Under the pieces are notes generated by a model. It was given only the letters and a program-made list of their open reading frames with translations, was not told the origin of the DNA and searched no databases. Both the position numbers and the translations under genes were made by a program. From JAFGXW01 sp964634385 (GTDB lineage Bacteria; Bacillota_I; Bacilli_A; Izemoplasmatales; Izemoplasmataceae): DNA of 64,000 bases. Below are positions 44,492 through 51,992 of the stretch, piece after piece. The DNA is taken from positions 1-64,000 of the forward strand of contig CAZWIZ010000001.1 in the NCBI GenBank assembly GCA_964634385.1. The letters are read 5' to 3'. The first letter of the stretch is position 1. Each line of letters opens with the position of its first letter.

Positions 44492-44524
44492 AAAAAAATG
44501 AGAATAAATCGTTCTCATTTTTTT
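44492..44524. terminator. Bidirectional terminator between cyuA and mrnC
   Basis: AAAAAATGAGAA and TTCTCATTTTTT pair across a 7-base loop between convergent genes. Confidence 0.9.
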
Positions 44525-44874
44525 ATGATATTAATTAATTCTTCCAATCTTTCTAATTCATTATTTAAATATAAAAATCCAATAAGAGCTTCAAATCCTG
44601 TCGCTTGTTTATAAGTAGCTAAATCAGTATTTCTAGGTTTTCGATCTGTAGAAGCATTTCTTCCTCTTTTAAAAACATTTATTTCTTTTTCAGTTAATAA
44701 ATCAAATATTTTATCTAATGCTTTTTTTTGTCCTTTTGCACTAGTATAAGTAATTGCTTTTTTATGTAATTTGTCTACTTTTGTATATCCTTCTACAAGA
44801 AGAAACTCTCTTATATATACTTCATATATCGCGTCACCTAAATAAGCTAACGTTAATCCGTTATATTGAATCAT
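44515..44874 (-). CDS. mrnC: Mini-ribonuclease III
   Basis: RNase III catalytic domain without the dsRNA-binding domain; matures 23S rRNA ends. 119 residues with YLGDAIYEVYIREF (acidic catalytic box near residues 10-23) and RGRNAS. Its ATG directly abuts the cysS stop, as in Bacillus cysS-mrnC. Confidence 0.95.
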   Translation of the reverse strand: MIQYNGLTLAYLGDAIYEVYIREFLLVEGYTKVDKLHKKAITYTSAKGQKKALDKIFDLLTEKEINVFKRGRNASTDRKPRNTDLATYKQATGFEALIGFLYLNNELERLEELINIIKK

Positions 44875-46209
44875 TTAAATAATTCCTTTTTCTTGAAGAA
44901 GAGCACGAAACTTATCAGCACTATCAAAATCTTTTTCTTTTCTAGCTTTATTCCATTGCTTATAAATTTCTTTTTCTTCCTTTGATAACGGTTTTTTATT
45001 TGTTTTTAATCCTAACACAGTAAAGAAATCATCAAACATTTTTAAAGCTGATAATAATATCTCTTCTTTTGCATTTGATCTTATTAATTGATTTGCTTTT
45101 TTATTTAAATTTTGCAACGCAGTAATAGCGTTTGCAGTATTAAAATCATTATCCATTGCGGTAATAAATTCATCAAAAATTAGTTGTAAATCATTATCCT
45201 TTTTTTCAGTAATACCTAATTTATCATTTATATCTAATTTTAAATATAATGATGAATATGTTCTATGTATTTTCTCCCATTCTTTAAGATATACGTCTAA
45301 TGCTTCATCTGTATAATTAATTGGACTACGATAATGAGTTGAAAGGGTAAATAATCTAAAGCCATTAGGATTAACATTTAAATCTTTTACTAAAATAACT
45401 TTACCTTCGCTTTTACTCATTTTGCTTTTACCAATATTTAATAATCCGTTATGCATCCAATATCTAGCCAAAGAATGATTGTTTAAAACTTCAGACTGAG
45501 CTATTTCATTTTCATGATGTGGGAACATTAATCCACTTCCTCCACCATGAATATCAATTTGTTCTCCAAAAATATCATCAATCATCGCAACACATTCTGT
45601 GTGCCATCCTGGTCTTCCTTTTCCAAATGGAGAATCAAATTGGATACCAACATCTGTTTTTTTCCATAATGTAAAATCTAACGGATTTTCTTTTTTAATA
45701 TTTATATCAACTCGAGAACCAACGATTAAATCATCAATCTTACGATTTGATAACACTCCATAGTTTTTAACATTTGAAACTCTAAAATAAACATCACCAT
45801 CTATTTTATAAGCAAACCCTCTATCAATTAATATACCAATATATTCAATTATATGATCCATATATTCTGTTACACGTGGTTGAATATAATCAATACTTGA
45901 ATTAACTTTTTTTACATCACTTAAAAACGCTGCGATAAATTTATCAGTAATTTCTTTTTCAGTAACTTTAGCTTCAATAGCTTTCGTTATTATTTTGTCA
46001 TCAACATCAGTAAAATTTGATACAAATTTAACTTTGTATCCTCTAAACTCAAAATATTTTCTTACTGTATCAAAGAATATTACTGGTCTAGCATTTCCAA
46101 TATGAATATAATTATAAACAGTTGGACCACAAACATAAATATTTACTATACCTTCATGTATCGATACAAACTCTTCTAACTTATTTGTATATGAATTAAA
46201 TATTTTCAT
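44875..46209 (-). CDS. cysS: Cysteinyl-tRNA synthetase
   Basis: Class I synthetase charging tRNA-Cys. HIGH-type motif IHIGNAR after the zinc-binding CGPTVYN, second zinc region GWHTECVAM, KMSKS motif intact (KSKMSKSEGK). 444 residues from the ATG at 46209, spaced 8-9 bases from AGGAAG; a GTG 9 bases upstream is less likely. The cysE gene that precedes it in Bacillus is absent. Confidence 0.97.
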   Translation of the reverse strand: MKIFNSYTNKLEEFVSIHEGIVNIYVCGPTVYNYIHIGNARPVIFFDTVRKYFEFRGYKVKFVSNFTDVDDKIITKAIEAKVTEKEITDKFIAAFLSDVKKVNSSIDYIQPRVTEYMDHIIEYIGILIDRGFAYKIDGDVYFRVSNVKNYGVLSNRKIDDLIVGSRVDINIKKENPLDFTLWKKTDVGIQFDSPFGKGRPGWHTECVAMIDDIFGEQIDIHGGGSGLMFPHHENEIAQSEVLNNHSLARYWMHNGLLNIGKSKMSKSEGKVILVKDLNVNPNGFRLFTLSTHYRSPINYTDEALDVYLKEWEKIHRTYSSLYLKLDINDKLGITEKKDNDLQLIFDEFITAMDNDFNTANAITALQNLNKKANQLIRSNAKEEILLSALKMFDDFFTVLGLKTNKKPLSKEEKEIYKQWNKARKEKDFDSADKFRALLQEKGII

Positions 46210-46312
46210 TTTTTTCACTTCCTAATATAAATTATTAACTATCCTATAATACATTAAAAATTAATTTTAATCTATTTTATTATATCTAAATTTTAAAACA
46301 TAGTAAACAAAA

Positions 46313-46333
46313 AACAGGAGAAATTCTCCTGTT
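46313..46333 (-). terminator. Terminator after csp
   Basis: AACAGGAG and CTCCTGTT stem with a 5-base loop and a T run on the minus strand. Confidence 0.88.
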
Positions 46334-46343
46334 TGTTAATTCA

Positions 46344-46541
46344 TTAAAGTTTTACAACGTTAGCAGCTTGTGGTCCTCTGTCTCCTTCAACCACATCAAA
46401 TTCAACCTTTTGACCTTCGTCTAAAGTTTTGAATCCTTCTCCAGTGATAGCTTTGAAGTGAACAAAAATATCTAGTTCATCTTCCGTAGTAATAAATCCG
46501 TAACCTTTTTCTGAATTAAACCATTTAACTGTACCTGTCAT
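46344..46541 (-). CDS. csp: Cold-shock protein
   Basis: 65-residue single-domain RNA chaperone: MTGTVKWFNSEKGYGFITTE with RNP1 KGYGFI and RNP2 IFVHF, ending GPQAANVVKL. The start at 46541 has AAAGGAG; an upstream in-frame ATG within the 5' repeat would add 10 residues and is unlikely. Monocistronic between cysS and the peroxiredoxin gene. Confidence 0.96.
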   Translation of the reverse strand: MTGTVKWFNSEKGYGFITTEDELDIFVHFKAITGEGFKTLDEGQKVEFDVVEGDRGPQAANVVKL

Positions 46542-46556
46542 GTAAATCTCCTTTTC

Positions 46557-46596
46557 TTTTGTTATTTCCATAAATATTTTGTTATTTCCATAAATA
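46557..46596. repeat. Exact 20-base tandem duplication in the csp 5' region
   Basis: Unit TTTTGTTATTTCCATAAATA is present twice without mismatch (46557-46576 and 46577-46596). It spans from the -10 boundary across the predicted start site to just before the ribosome binding site. Confidence 0.95.
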
Positions 46597-46625
46597 ATTA
46601 TAATATATTTTTATAGTAAATGCAA
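46597..46625 (-). promoter_or_regulatory. Promoter of csp
   Basis: TTGCAT (46620-46625) and TATAAT (46597-46602) with 17-base spacing; the tandem repeat starts right after the -10. Confidence 0.6.
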
Positions 46626-46700
46626 ATAATTTCAGGAGGAAACGCCTTATCTAAACATTTTTTTAAATTTCGTCATATTCTATAGCAATATTTTTTTAAT

Positions 46701-46740
46701 AAAAAGGTAAAATAAATTTTGTTTTTTATTTTACCTTTTT
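46701..46740 (-). terminator. Terminator after the peroxiredoxin gene
   Basis: AAAAAGGTAAAATAAA and TTTATTTTACCTTTTT form a 16-base-pair stem with an 8-base loop. Confidence 0.75.
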
Positions 46741-46752
46741 AAAATTATTATA

Positions 46753-47436
46753 TTATTTGTTATCTTTTCTTAAACACATAAACCAATCTAAACAATACTT
46801 ATCATCTTCATCAGCTTCCACGCTTTCTTTTGCTGCTCCACAACTTTCAGCTGGTGGAACAATTACATCATCACCTGGTCTCCAATCTGCAGGTGTAGCA
46901 ACTCCTTCAGAATCAGCTTTTTGCAAAGCTTGAATAATTCTTTTAATTTCATCAAAATTACGACCTGTTGATAGTGGGTAATAAAGAATCGTTCTAATAA
47001 TTGCATTTGGATCCATAATAAATACTGCGCGAACTGCTTGTGTATTTGATTGTTTTGGTTGAATCATTCCGAACTTGTTAGCAACATTCATTGAAATGTC
47101 TTCAATTAATGGGAATAATACTTCCATTTTTTCCATACCGTTCCATTTGATTTTTTCTTTAATAGTTCTAAGCCAAGCAATATGAGCATAAAGTGAATCT
47201 ACACTTAATCCTATTAACTCAGTATTTAAAGCTTTGAATTCATCATACATTCTTGCGAATGTCATAAATTCACTTGTACATACAGGTGTAAAATCCGCAG
47301 GATGGCTAAATAAAATAACCCATTTCCCTTTATAATCTTCTGGGAAATTTATTTTCCCTTGAGTAGTTGTCGCTGTAAACTTTGGTGCATCATCACCAAT
47401 AAGTGGCATTCTATGATACTCTTTAACTTCTTCCAT
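46753..47436 (-). CDS. Peroxiredoxin (Prx6/AhpC-TSA family)
   Basis: Thiol peroxidase reducing hydrogen peroxide and organic peroxides. Peroxidatic Cys53 lies in HPADFTPVCTSEF. Two or three further cysteines near the C-terminus (SCGAAKE, KYCLDWFMC) could act as resolving residues, as in archaeal-type Prx6 enzymes. 227 residues, longer than AhpC. It directly follows the PerR-type regulator and is probably controlled by the PerR box upstream of that gene. Confidence 0.92.
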   Translation of the reverse strand: MEEVKEYHRMPLIGDDAPKFTATTTQGKINFPEDYKGKWVILFSHPADFTPVCTSEFMTFARMYDEFKALNTELIGLSVDSLYAHIAWLRTIKEKIKWNGMEKMEVLFPLIEDISMNVANKFGMIQPKQSNTQAVRAVFIMDPNAIIRTILYYPLSTGRNFDEIKRIIQALQKADSEGVATPADWRPGDDVIVPPAESCGAAKESVEADEDDKYCLDWFMCLRKDNK

Positions 47437-47481
47437 TTTCGTTTCTCCTTTTTCTTTTAATTTATTTTTATTAAGTAGTTC

Positions 47482-47901
47482 TTATTTTGTTAATATTTTT
47501 TGTTGACACGATGGGCATATTCCTTTTAATAAAACAACTTCTTCATTAATTTGAAATCCTTCAAGTGATAAAAATTTATGTTCTATATTAACGAGAGGTA
47601 TATCATATACTTTATGACATATTTCACATTTGAAATGAGAATGTTCTTTTAACAATATTTCATATCTTGATTCTTGTGATCCAATAGTAACCTCTTTAAC
47701 AATGTTTTTTTCAATAAATAACTTTAAAACATTATAAACAGTTGTTTTAGATAGTGTCGGTAGTTTTTTGCATAATTTTTTATAAATAATATCAACAGAA
47801 GGATGATTTCTATTGTAATCTAAATAATTATATACTTCTAATCTAGTAAGAGAAGGGCTAATTCCGTGTTCTTTTAATAGCTCTATATGTGATTTTTTCA
47901 T
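47482..47901 (-). CDS. perR: PerR-like Fur-family peroxide regulator
   Basis: 139-residue Fur family repressor. Winged helix at about 15-80 (LSKTTVYNVLKLFIEKN), regulatory metal region HSHFKCEICHKVYD and a C-terminal CPSCQQ that together form the structural zinc site. Assignment to PerR rather than Fur or Zur rests on the downstream peroxiredoxin and on the operator type. First gene of a perR-peroxiredoxin operon (45-base gap). Confidence 0.86.
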   Translation of the reverse strand: MKKSHIELLKEHGISPSLTRLEVYNYLDYNRNHPSVDIIYKKLCKKLPTLSKTTVYNVLKLFIEKNIVKEVTIGSQESRYEILLKEHSHFKCEICHKVYDIPLVNIEHKFLSLEGFQINEEVVLLKGICPSCQQKILTK

Positions 47902-47930
47902 AATATCATTCCTTTGTAACTATTTCATTA

Positions 47931-47945
47931 TTGTAATGATTACAA
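47931..47945 (-). promoter_or_regulatory. PerR box
   Basis: TTGTAATCATTACAA (minus strand), a perfect 7-1-7 inverted repeat close to the PerR/Fur-family consensus, located just downstream of the -10 where a repressor would block initiation: autoregulation of perR and its peroxiredoxin. Confidence 0.8.
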
Positions 47946-47949
47946 TTAA

Positions 47950-47978
47950 ATTATACACTGTTTTTTAAATGTAAGCAA
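47950..47978 (-). promoter_or_regulatory. Promoter of perR-peroxiredoxin
   Basis: TTGCTT (47973-47978) and TATAAT (47950-47955) with 17-base spacing. Confidence 0.65.
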
Positions 47979-47996
47979 CACATTTGCTTATAAAAA

Positions 47997-48024
47997 AATA
48001 ATAGGCTGAATTTAGCCTATTATT
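47997..48024 (-). terminator. Terminator of the RluF/ArsC-like operon
   Basis: AATAATAGGCT and AGCCTATTATT pair perfectly (11 base pairs, 6-base loop) and are followed by seven T on the minus strand. Confidence 0.9.
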
Positions 48025-48373
48025 TGAATATTTCATCATATAATTCTTCTTTAAATCCTACAAGAATCTTATCATTATATATAACTAATGGTCTTTTTAT
48101 TAACATTCCATTTTTAGATAACAGCTCGTATATTTCATCTAATGTCATTGTTTTATATTTATCTTTCAAATTAAGTTCACGATATATTTTACCACTTGTA
48201 TTAAAAAACTTTTTTATATCTAATTTACTTAATTCATGATATTTCTTTATCTCTTCTTTAGAAGGAACTGTTTCTTTTAAATTAAAAGTAGTAATTTCAA
48301 TATTGTTATCTTGAAAATATCTAATTCCTTTTTTATAAGTACCACATGTTTTAATTCCATAAACTTTAATCAA
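48020..48373 (-). CDS. ArsC/Spx-family thioredoxin-fold protein
   Basis: 117 residues with a thioredoxin-like fold. The N-terminal motif is KTCGTYKKG, a single Cys10 where Spx has CxxC, so it resembles YffB-type ArsC-family proteins. KRPLVIYNDKILVGF near the C-terminus is the conserved RP box. Start is TTG at 48373 after AGGAGG; it overlaps the TGA of the pseudouridine synthase gene. Arsenate reductase activity or Spx-like control are both possible; undecided. Confidence 0.82.
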   Translation of the reverse strand: MIKVYGIKTCGTYKKGIRYFQDNNIEITTFNLKETVPSKEEIKKYHELSKLDIKKFFNTSGKIYRELNLKDKYKTMTLDEIYELLSKNGMLIKRPLVIYNDKILVGFKEELYDEIFK

Positions 48374-49092
48374 TTGCTTGCCTCCTCAGTCATAGATGAG
48401 GTCTCAATAAGTTTATTCATATCCGCCATTTCTTTTTCAGTTAAATATCTCCATTTACCTGTGGGAACATCTAACTTAATATTCATAATTCTTACTCTTT
48501 TTAGTTTATAAACCTTATATCCTAAATAATCACACATTTTTCTTATTTGTCTATTTAGTCCTTCAACTAAAATAATTTTAAATTCAAAATCATTAATTTG
48601 TTCAACTTTACATTTTTTTGTTACTGTATCCATAATCGGAACACCATTGCTCATATCTTTAAGAAATTTGGCAGTTATTTTTTTATCTACTTTAACTATA
48701 TATTCTTTTTCATGACTATTTCCTGCCCGTAAAATTTTATTAACTATATCTCCATCATTTGTCATAAAAATTAATCCTTCACTAGGTTTATCTAATCTAC
48801 CAACATGAAATAATCTTTTAGGATGATTCAAAAAATCAACAATATTATTTTCAATTGTAGGATCTGTAGTAGATACAATACCTGGAGGTTTATTAAGTGC
48901 AATATAAATCATTTTAACGTTTTTTAAAATTATATTACCATCTACTTTAATTAAATCTTCTTCATCAACTTTTTGACCTTTTTCTGGTAATTCTCCGTTC
49001 ACTGTAACTCTGCCAAGATCAATTAGTTTATCAGCTTCTCTTCTTGAACAAAAACCCGCTTCACTTAAATACTTGTTTATTCTTGTTGCCAT
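48370..49092 (-). CDS. 23S rRNA pseudouridine synthase, RluF/RsuA type
   Basis: Isomerises uridine in 23S rRNA. N-terminal S4 RNA-binding domain (ATRINKYLSEAGFCSRREAD, about 1-60), then the catalytic Asp in HVGRLDKPSEGL (about 94-105) and EGLNRQIRKMCDYLGY. 240 residues. The C-terminal LKRVRIMNIKL favours RluF/RluB over RsuA. Ends in TGA, overlapping the next gene by 4 bases. Confidence 0.9.
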   Translation of the reverse strand: MATRINKYLSEAGFCSRREADKLIDLGRVTVNGELPEKGQKVDEEDLIKVDGNIILKNVKMIYIALNKPPGIVSTTDPTIENNIVDFLNHPKRLFHVGRLDKPSEGLIFMTNDGDIVNKILRAGNSHEKEYIVKVDKKITAKFLKDMSNGVPIMDTVTKKCKVEQINDFEFKIILVEGLNRQIRKMCDYLGYKVYKLKRVRIMNIKLDVPTGKWRYLTEKEMADMNKLIETSSMTEEASN

Positions 49093-49107
49093 TAGAAATC
49101 ATCCTCT

Positions 49108-49305
49108 CTAATTACTAATAATTTCTTTTACTCTTCCAACAATACCAGATTCTAACATTACTTTAATACCATGAGGATGGGTTTGGGAATTTGTTAAAAT
49201 TCTTTTTACAACTCCCTCAGTTAATTTTCCTGAACGTTGATCCTGTTTTTGAACTACTAAAACTTTACTATTTATTTTAATATTTATTCTTTTTGTTCCA
49301 TCCAT
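49108..49305 (-). CDS. ywbE: YwbE family protein (DUF2196)
   Basis: 65-residue small basic protein with the family pattern VLVVQKQDQRSGKLTEGVV and SQTHPHGIKVMLESG. KOW-like fold is suspected for the family; function unknown. ATG after AAAGGAG; an extended -10 (TGATATAAT) lies upstream. Upstream of the pseudouridine synthase gene, 15-base gap. Confidence 0.9.
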   Translation of the reverse strand: MDGTKRINIKINSKVLVVQKQDQRSGKLTEGVVKRILTNSQTHPHGIKVMLESGIVGRVKEIISN

Positions 49306-49634
49306 TTTTTTAACTCCTTTAAAAGCAATTTCATTATATCACGTATCGTAGTAATGTATCTAAAATCTTGAATTTAAATATTCAATCTTTTTATTTAAAG
49401 TCATTACTTTAATCAATACCTTTCCTCTATCATATATTTATAAACCTTTTTTGAATATCACTAATAAATTTGGTATTTTGAATAATAAAATCAATCTTAT
49501 CAATATTAAAATTTTTTACTACTTTAATTATACAGAAAAAATTAATAGTATCAAATATACCGGTTTCGACATTAAGAGACTGCATAAATATTAGAAAACA
49601 AAAATCAGGAATAACCTCCCTGGATTTAGCTTTT
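49306..49634. other. Gene-poor gap between ywbE and the RNA methylase gene
   Basis: Contains the ywbE promoter (extended -10 TGATATAAT around 49333-49340) and an inverted repeat TTGAAT/ATTCAA at 49368-49385. A 72-codon minus-strand open frame (49430-49648) has no ribosome binding site or recognisable sequence and overlaps the neighbouring gene end; I do not call it a gene. Confidence 0.5.
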
Positions 49635-50579
49635 TTAGATACAAACACTCACAAATCTACTAAAGGTATTTGATTTCTTTATTTCACACTTATCAATAAT
49701 TTTTAATCCAGATTCTTGCAGTATACTACTCATATCATCCATTGTAATAATTACTGATTTATTACTAATCTCTTTTGTTTTTTTTATTAATTCTATTTGT
49801 TCTTTTTTTGTTATTTGAGATGATTGTCCATATGGTAGATCAAGAATTGCTACATCAAAAGTTTTTATTGTTTTTAGCATATCAATTTTCTTAACATTTG
49901 ATTCTAAATTAAAATAGTTTAAATTATGGTTACAATGGTGTTTAACTAATGGATTAATCTCATAACCAGTTATATCAACCCCCATTATTCTACCTTCTAT
50001 CAGAACTGTACCTATCCCACAACAAGGATCAATAACTTTTAGATTGAAATTATTATTTATTGCGATATTTATAATTGCTTTAGCTATTTTAATATCTAAA
50101 GCATGTGAATAGTTATAAGGTTTTTTCCGTCTTTCTAGCCATTTATTTGAATTAGCTTTTAAATTCCCAAAAAGCCATATACCATTAATTTTTGTTAAAA
50201 TAAATTCTATAGTTGGGTTCTTGATTGCAAAAGCACCATCTATTGTAAATCCTAAAGTTCTCATAGCTTCTAACCTTTTCTTATAAGAGACCTTATCATA
50301 CTCAATGAAATGAATTTTATAATTATTAAAAATTAAATTGTCATTAATCATTTTTGTCTCTATTTTTTCTACACTAGTATCTGAATACAAAATAGTTACA
50401 ATCCCTTTTAAGAAAGTACTTCGTGAAATATCAATTAATTTATTTGATATATGATAATTACTATTTAATATATCACCAAAGATATATTTCATTTCCATTG
50501 CGCAAAGTTCTTTGAATTCTCTTCGACACGATATTAAATATAAGTATTCTTCTTTTTGTTTAAACATCTCACTATCCAT
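49635..50579 (-). CDS. Putative RNA methylase (UPF0020/TRM11-like)
   Basis: SAM-dependent methyltransferase. The C-terminal half has VIDPCCGIGTVLIEG (SAM motif, about residues 183-197) and the catalytic LDLPYGQSS; the N-terminal 150 residues resemble a THUMP-associated RNA-binding half. Archaeal and eukaryotic relatives make m2G in tRNA; bacterial ones are rare. 314 residues from the ATG at 50579 (AAGGATGG upstream). It borders the decayed region to the right, so acquisition by transfer is conceivable. Confidence 0.8.
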   Translation of the reverse strand: MDSEMFKQKEEYLYLISCRREFKELCAMEMKYIFGDILNSNYHISNKLIDISRSTFLKGIVTILYSDTSVEKIETKMINDNLIFNNYKIHFIEYDKVSYKKRLEAMRTLGFTIDGAFAIKNPTIEFILTKINGIWLFGNLKANSNKWLERRKKPYNYSHALDIKIAKAIINIAINNNFNLKVIDPCCGIGTVLIEGRIMGVDITGYEINPLVKHHCNHNLNYFNLESNVKKIDMLKTIKTFDVAILDLPYGQSSQITKKEQIELIKKTKEISNKSVIITMDDMSSILQESGLKIIDKCEIKKSNTFSRFVSVCI

Positions 50580-50713
50580 AAACTTTACCATCCTTATCAA
50601 TGTAATACTTTACTAGTTATTAATAGCATATATTAAAATCTTAAATATTTATATAAAATATATTAAAAATTTTAGTTAATTGTTTTATATATTCTAAAAC
50701 TGTGTTAATATTA

Positions 50714-50870
50714 CAAAGCACTATGATTTAAAGTATGCTTTGATTGCCTCTTAGCATATGGGCTATCTAACCTGTTAAAAATCTTAGTGTAGATTTAGTT
50801 CCTAGTAGCGTTTTCCAGCGTTACATTAGGATTCTAATTTAAAGAGATATCATTTTTGATATCTCTTTTC
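50714..50870 (+). ncRNA. Candidate structured RNA, family unknown
   Basis: Five consecutive hairpins and no open frame: CAAAGCA/TGCTTTG (50714-50742), TAGC/GCTA (50752-50765), AAATCT/AGATTT (50779-50796), TCCTAGT.../ATTAGGA with a GCG/CGT inner stem (50800-50831), and a perfect 12-base-pair stem AAAGAGATATCA/TGATATCTCTTT (50841-50868) resembling a terminator. It is more GC-rich than the flanking DNA. No obvious -35/-10 pair; TTGTTT (50680) and TAATAT (50706) are 20 bases apart. No plus-strand gene follows, so a stand-alone RNA is more likely than a riboswitch, but it may be a relic. Confidence 0.5.
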
Positions 50871-51042
50871 TATTAGGATTAAATAATCTCAAATTATAAG
50901 AATAGCACCATATTATCTATATTCAGGGTTTTTTTAGTTTGTTTATGGTACAGCTCAGTTTATCGCAGTTAGGTAAAAAGAATGATGTTTCCATCTATTA
51001 GTTAAGTTGCTATTTATTAGTAATTTTCTTCCAAAAAATATC

Positions 51043-51285
51043 TCATTTTTCTAGGACATTTATTATTTCATCAAGTGAATAATATTTCAATAGTTCCCAC
51101 ACAATTCGGTCCAACTTATTCCTAATTATCTCCTCGGTTATATCTTTGTTATCAGATATAAAATTACTTATTCTTTACTTCATTTGCCTAATCTTTGTTC
51201 CTCTTTCAGGTCCTCTTATTTCTCGATATTCATACTTATCAATTACATCACAAACAGATAAAAAATCGATATTTCTTAGTGTCAT
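51043..51285 (-). pseudogene. Degenerate coding remnant of unknown family
   Basis: An 80-codon frame interrupted by one TAA (51175-51177). Before it reads VCDVIDKYEYREIRGPERGT, after it IIRNKLDRIVWELLKYYSLD. The composition is protein-like on both sides of the stop. I cannot assign a family; it may be the end of a gene brought in with the neighbouring ATPase. Confidence 0.35.
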
Positions 51286-51735
51286 ATAGAAATGGTATAT
51301 TTCTAGAATGTTCATCAAAATAATTTCTTTTATTCAATATATCTTCTATATCCATTTCAGTTTGTGAAGAAATATCTATATTACCTCTAAATAACTCAAG
51401 TAAACTAATAGTACTGTTTGAATCGCCAGACTCATAAAACGACATAGCTCTCATTAAAAGCCTTGATATTCTTCCTGCCCCACTATGCATAATTTTACTT
51501 TCATCTACAATTGTAGAACCAGTTAATATAAATAAACCCTCTGTACTTTTATTTTCAATATCAACTCTAATAGCATCCCATAACTCAGGAGCAATTTACC
51601 ACTCATCTATTAACCTAGGATTATCCCCTCTTAATAAGATAATTAGTTGAGTTGGACTATTTTTATTAACTGAGTTAGACGGTTATCTCGACATTAAAAA
51701 AGCCAAAATAATCGGCCCTTCCACTTCTAATAGTA
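51248..51735 (-). pseudogene. Broken AAA_14/DUF4143-family ATPase gene
   Basis: Two blocks characteristic of AAA_14 (DUF4143) ATPases are in one frame: GDNPRLIDEW ahead of, and HSGAGRISRLLMRAMSFYES after, an in-frame TAA (51596-51598) that replaces the usual Gln of the DEWQ motif. APELWDAIR and FILTGSTIVDES also match. The Walker A KWCGKT expected near the N-terminus is missing (only VEGP remains near 51720) and the C-terminal half is gone after about 51250. Intact members are about 400 residues and often accessory or defence-associated. Confidence 0.85.
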
Positions 51736-51914
51736 TTAGATTTTTTTTAGTTACAACTTATTATCAAAACCATAGGTTCCTTATTTAACTTTTACACCAA
51801 TATGATAGAATACGAATTTCTATATACTATTAATATCATAGGGAACATCAAAATAAACTGCATATGATTCTCCAAACTCACTTGTTATAAAACAAATAAC
51901 TAACTAACGAAAAA

Positions 51915-51946
51915 ATAGGCAGCATATCTTTAGATACACTACCTAT
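51915..51946 (-). terminator. Terminator after gltX
   Basis: 14-base-pair stem (ATAGGTAGTGTATC with GATATGCTGCCTAT, three G-U pairs) closing a 4-base loop, then six T on the minus strand. Confidence 0.88.
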
Positions 51947-51990
51947 CATTTACTTCTTTTTGTTCAATGCCCCTATTCTTGACATTGAAT
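51915..51990 (-). repeat. Dispersed hairpin-plus-tail repeat, copy B (after gltX)
   Basis: Second copy of the element at 9167-9246: similar hairpin arms and a 26-base block ending a few bases before the gltX stop. Stem changes relative to copy A keep pairing through G-U pairs. Confidence 0.6.
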
Positions 51991-51992
51991 CG

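Larger units (their letters stand above)
50871..51992. other. Decayed intergenic stretch
   Basis: About 1.1 kb without an intact gene. It holds the broken AAA_14/DUF4143 gene, a second degenerate frame, the gltX terminator repeat, and otherwise AT-rich sequence with stops in all frames. The boundaries show no clear inverted or direct repeats that would mark an insertion element. Confidence 0.6.

Noticed and set aside
49430..49648. 72-codon minus-strand open frame between ywbE and the RNA methylase gene
   Set aside because: No ribosome binding site, no recognisable sequence, overlaps the neighbouring gene end; AT-rich chance frame.
50641..50760. Possible CRISPR repeat or tracrRNA near the GTTTTAG-like string upstream of the structured RNA
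   Set aside because: The string occurs once on the minus strand; no regularly spaced repeats and no cas gene in the window.
50601..51992. Insertion sequence in the gltX to methylase gap
   Set aside because: No transposase motif, terminal inverted repeats or target duplication could be seen; the only coding trace is an AAA_14 ATPase fragment.
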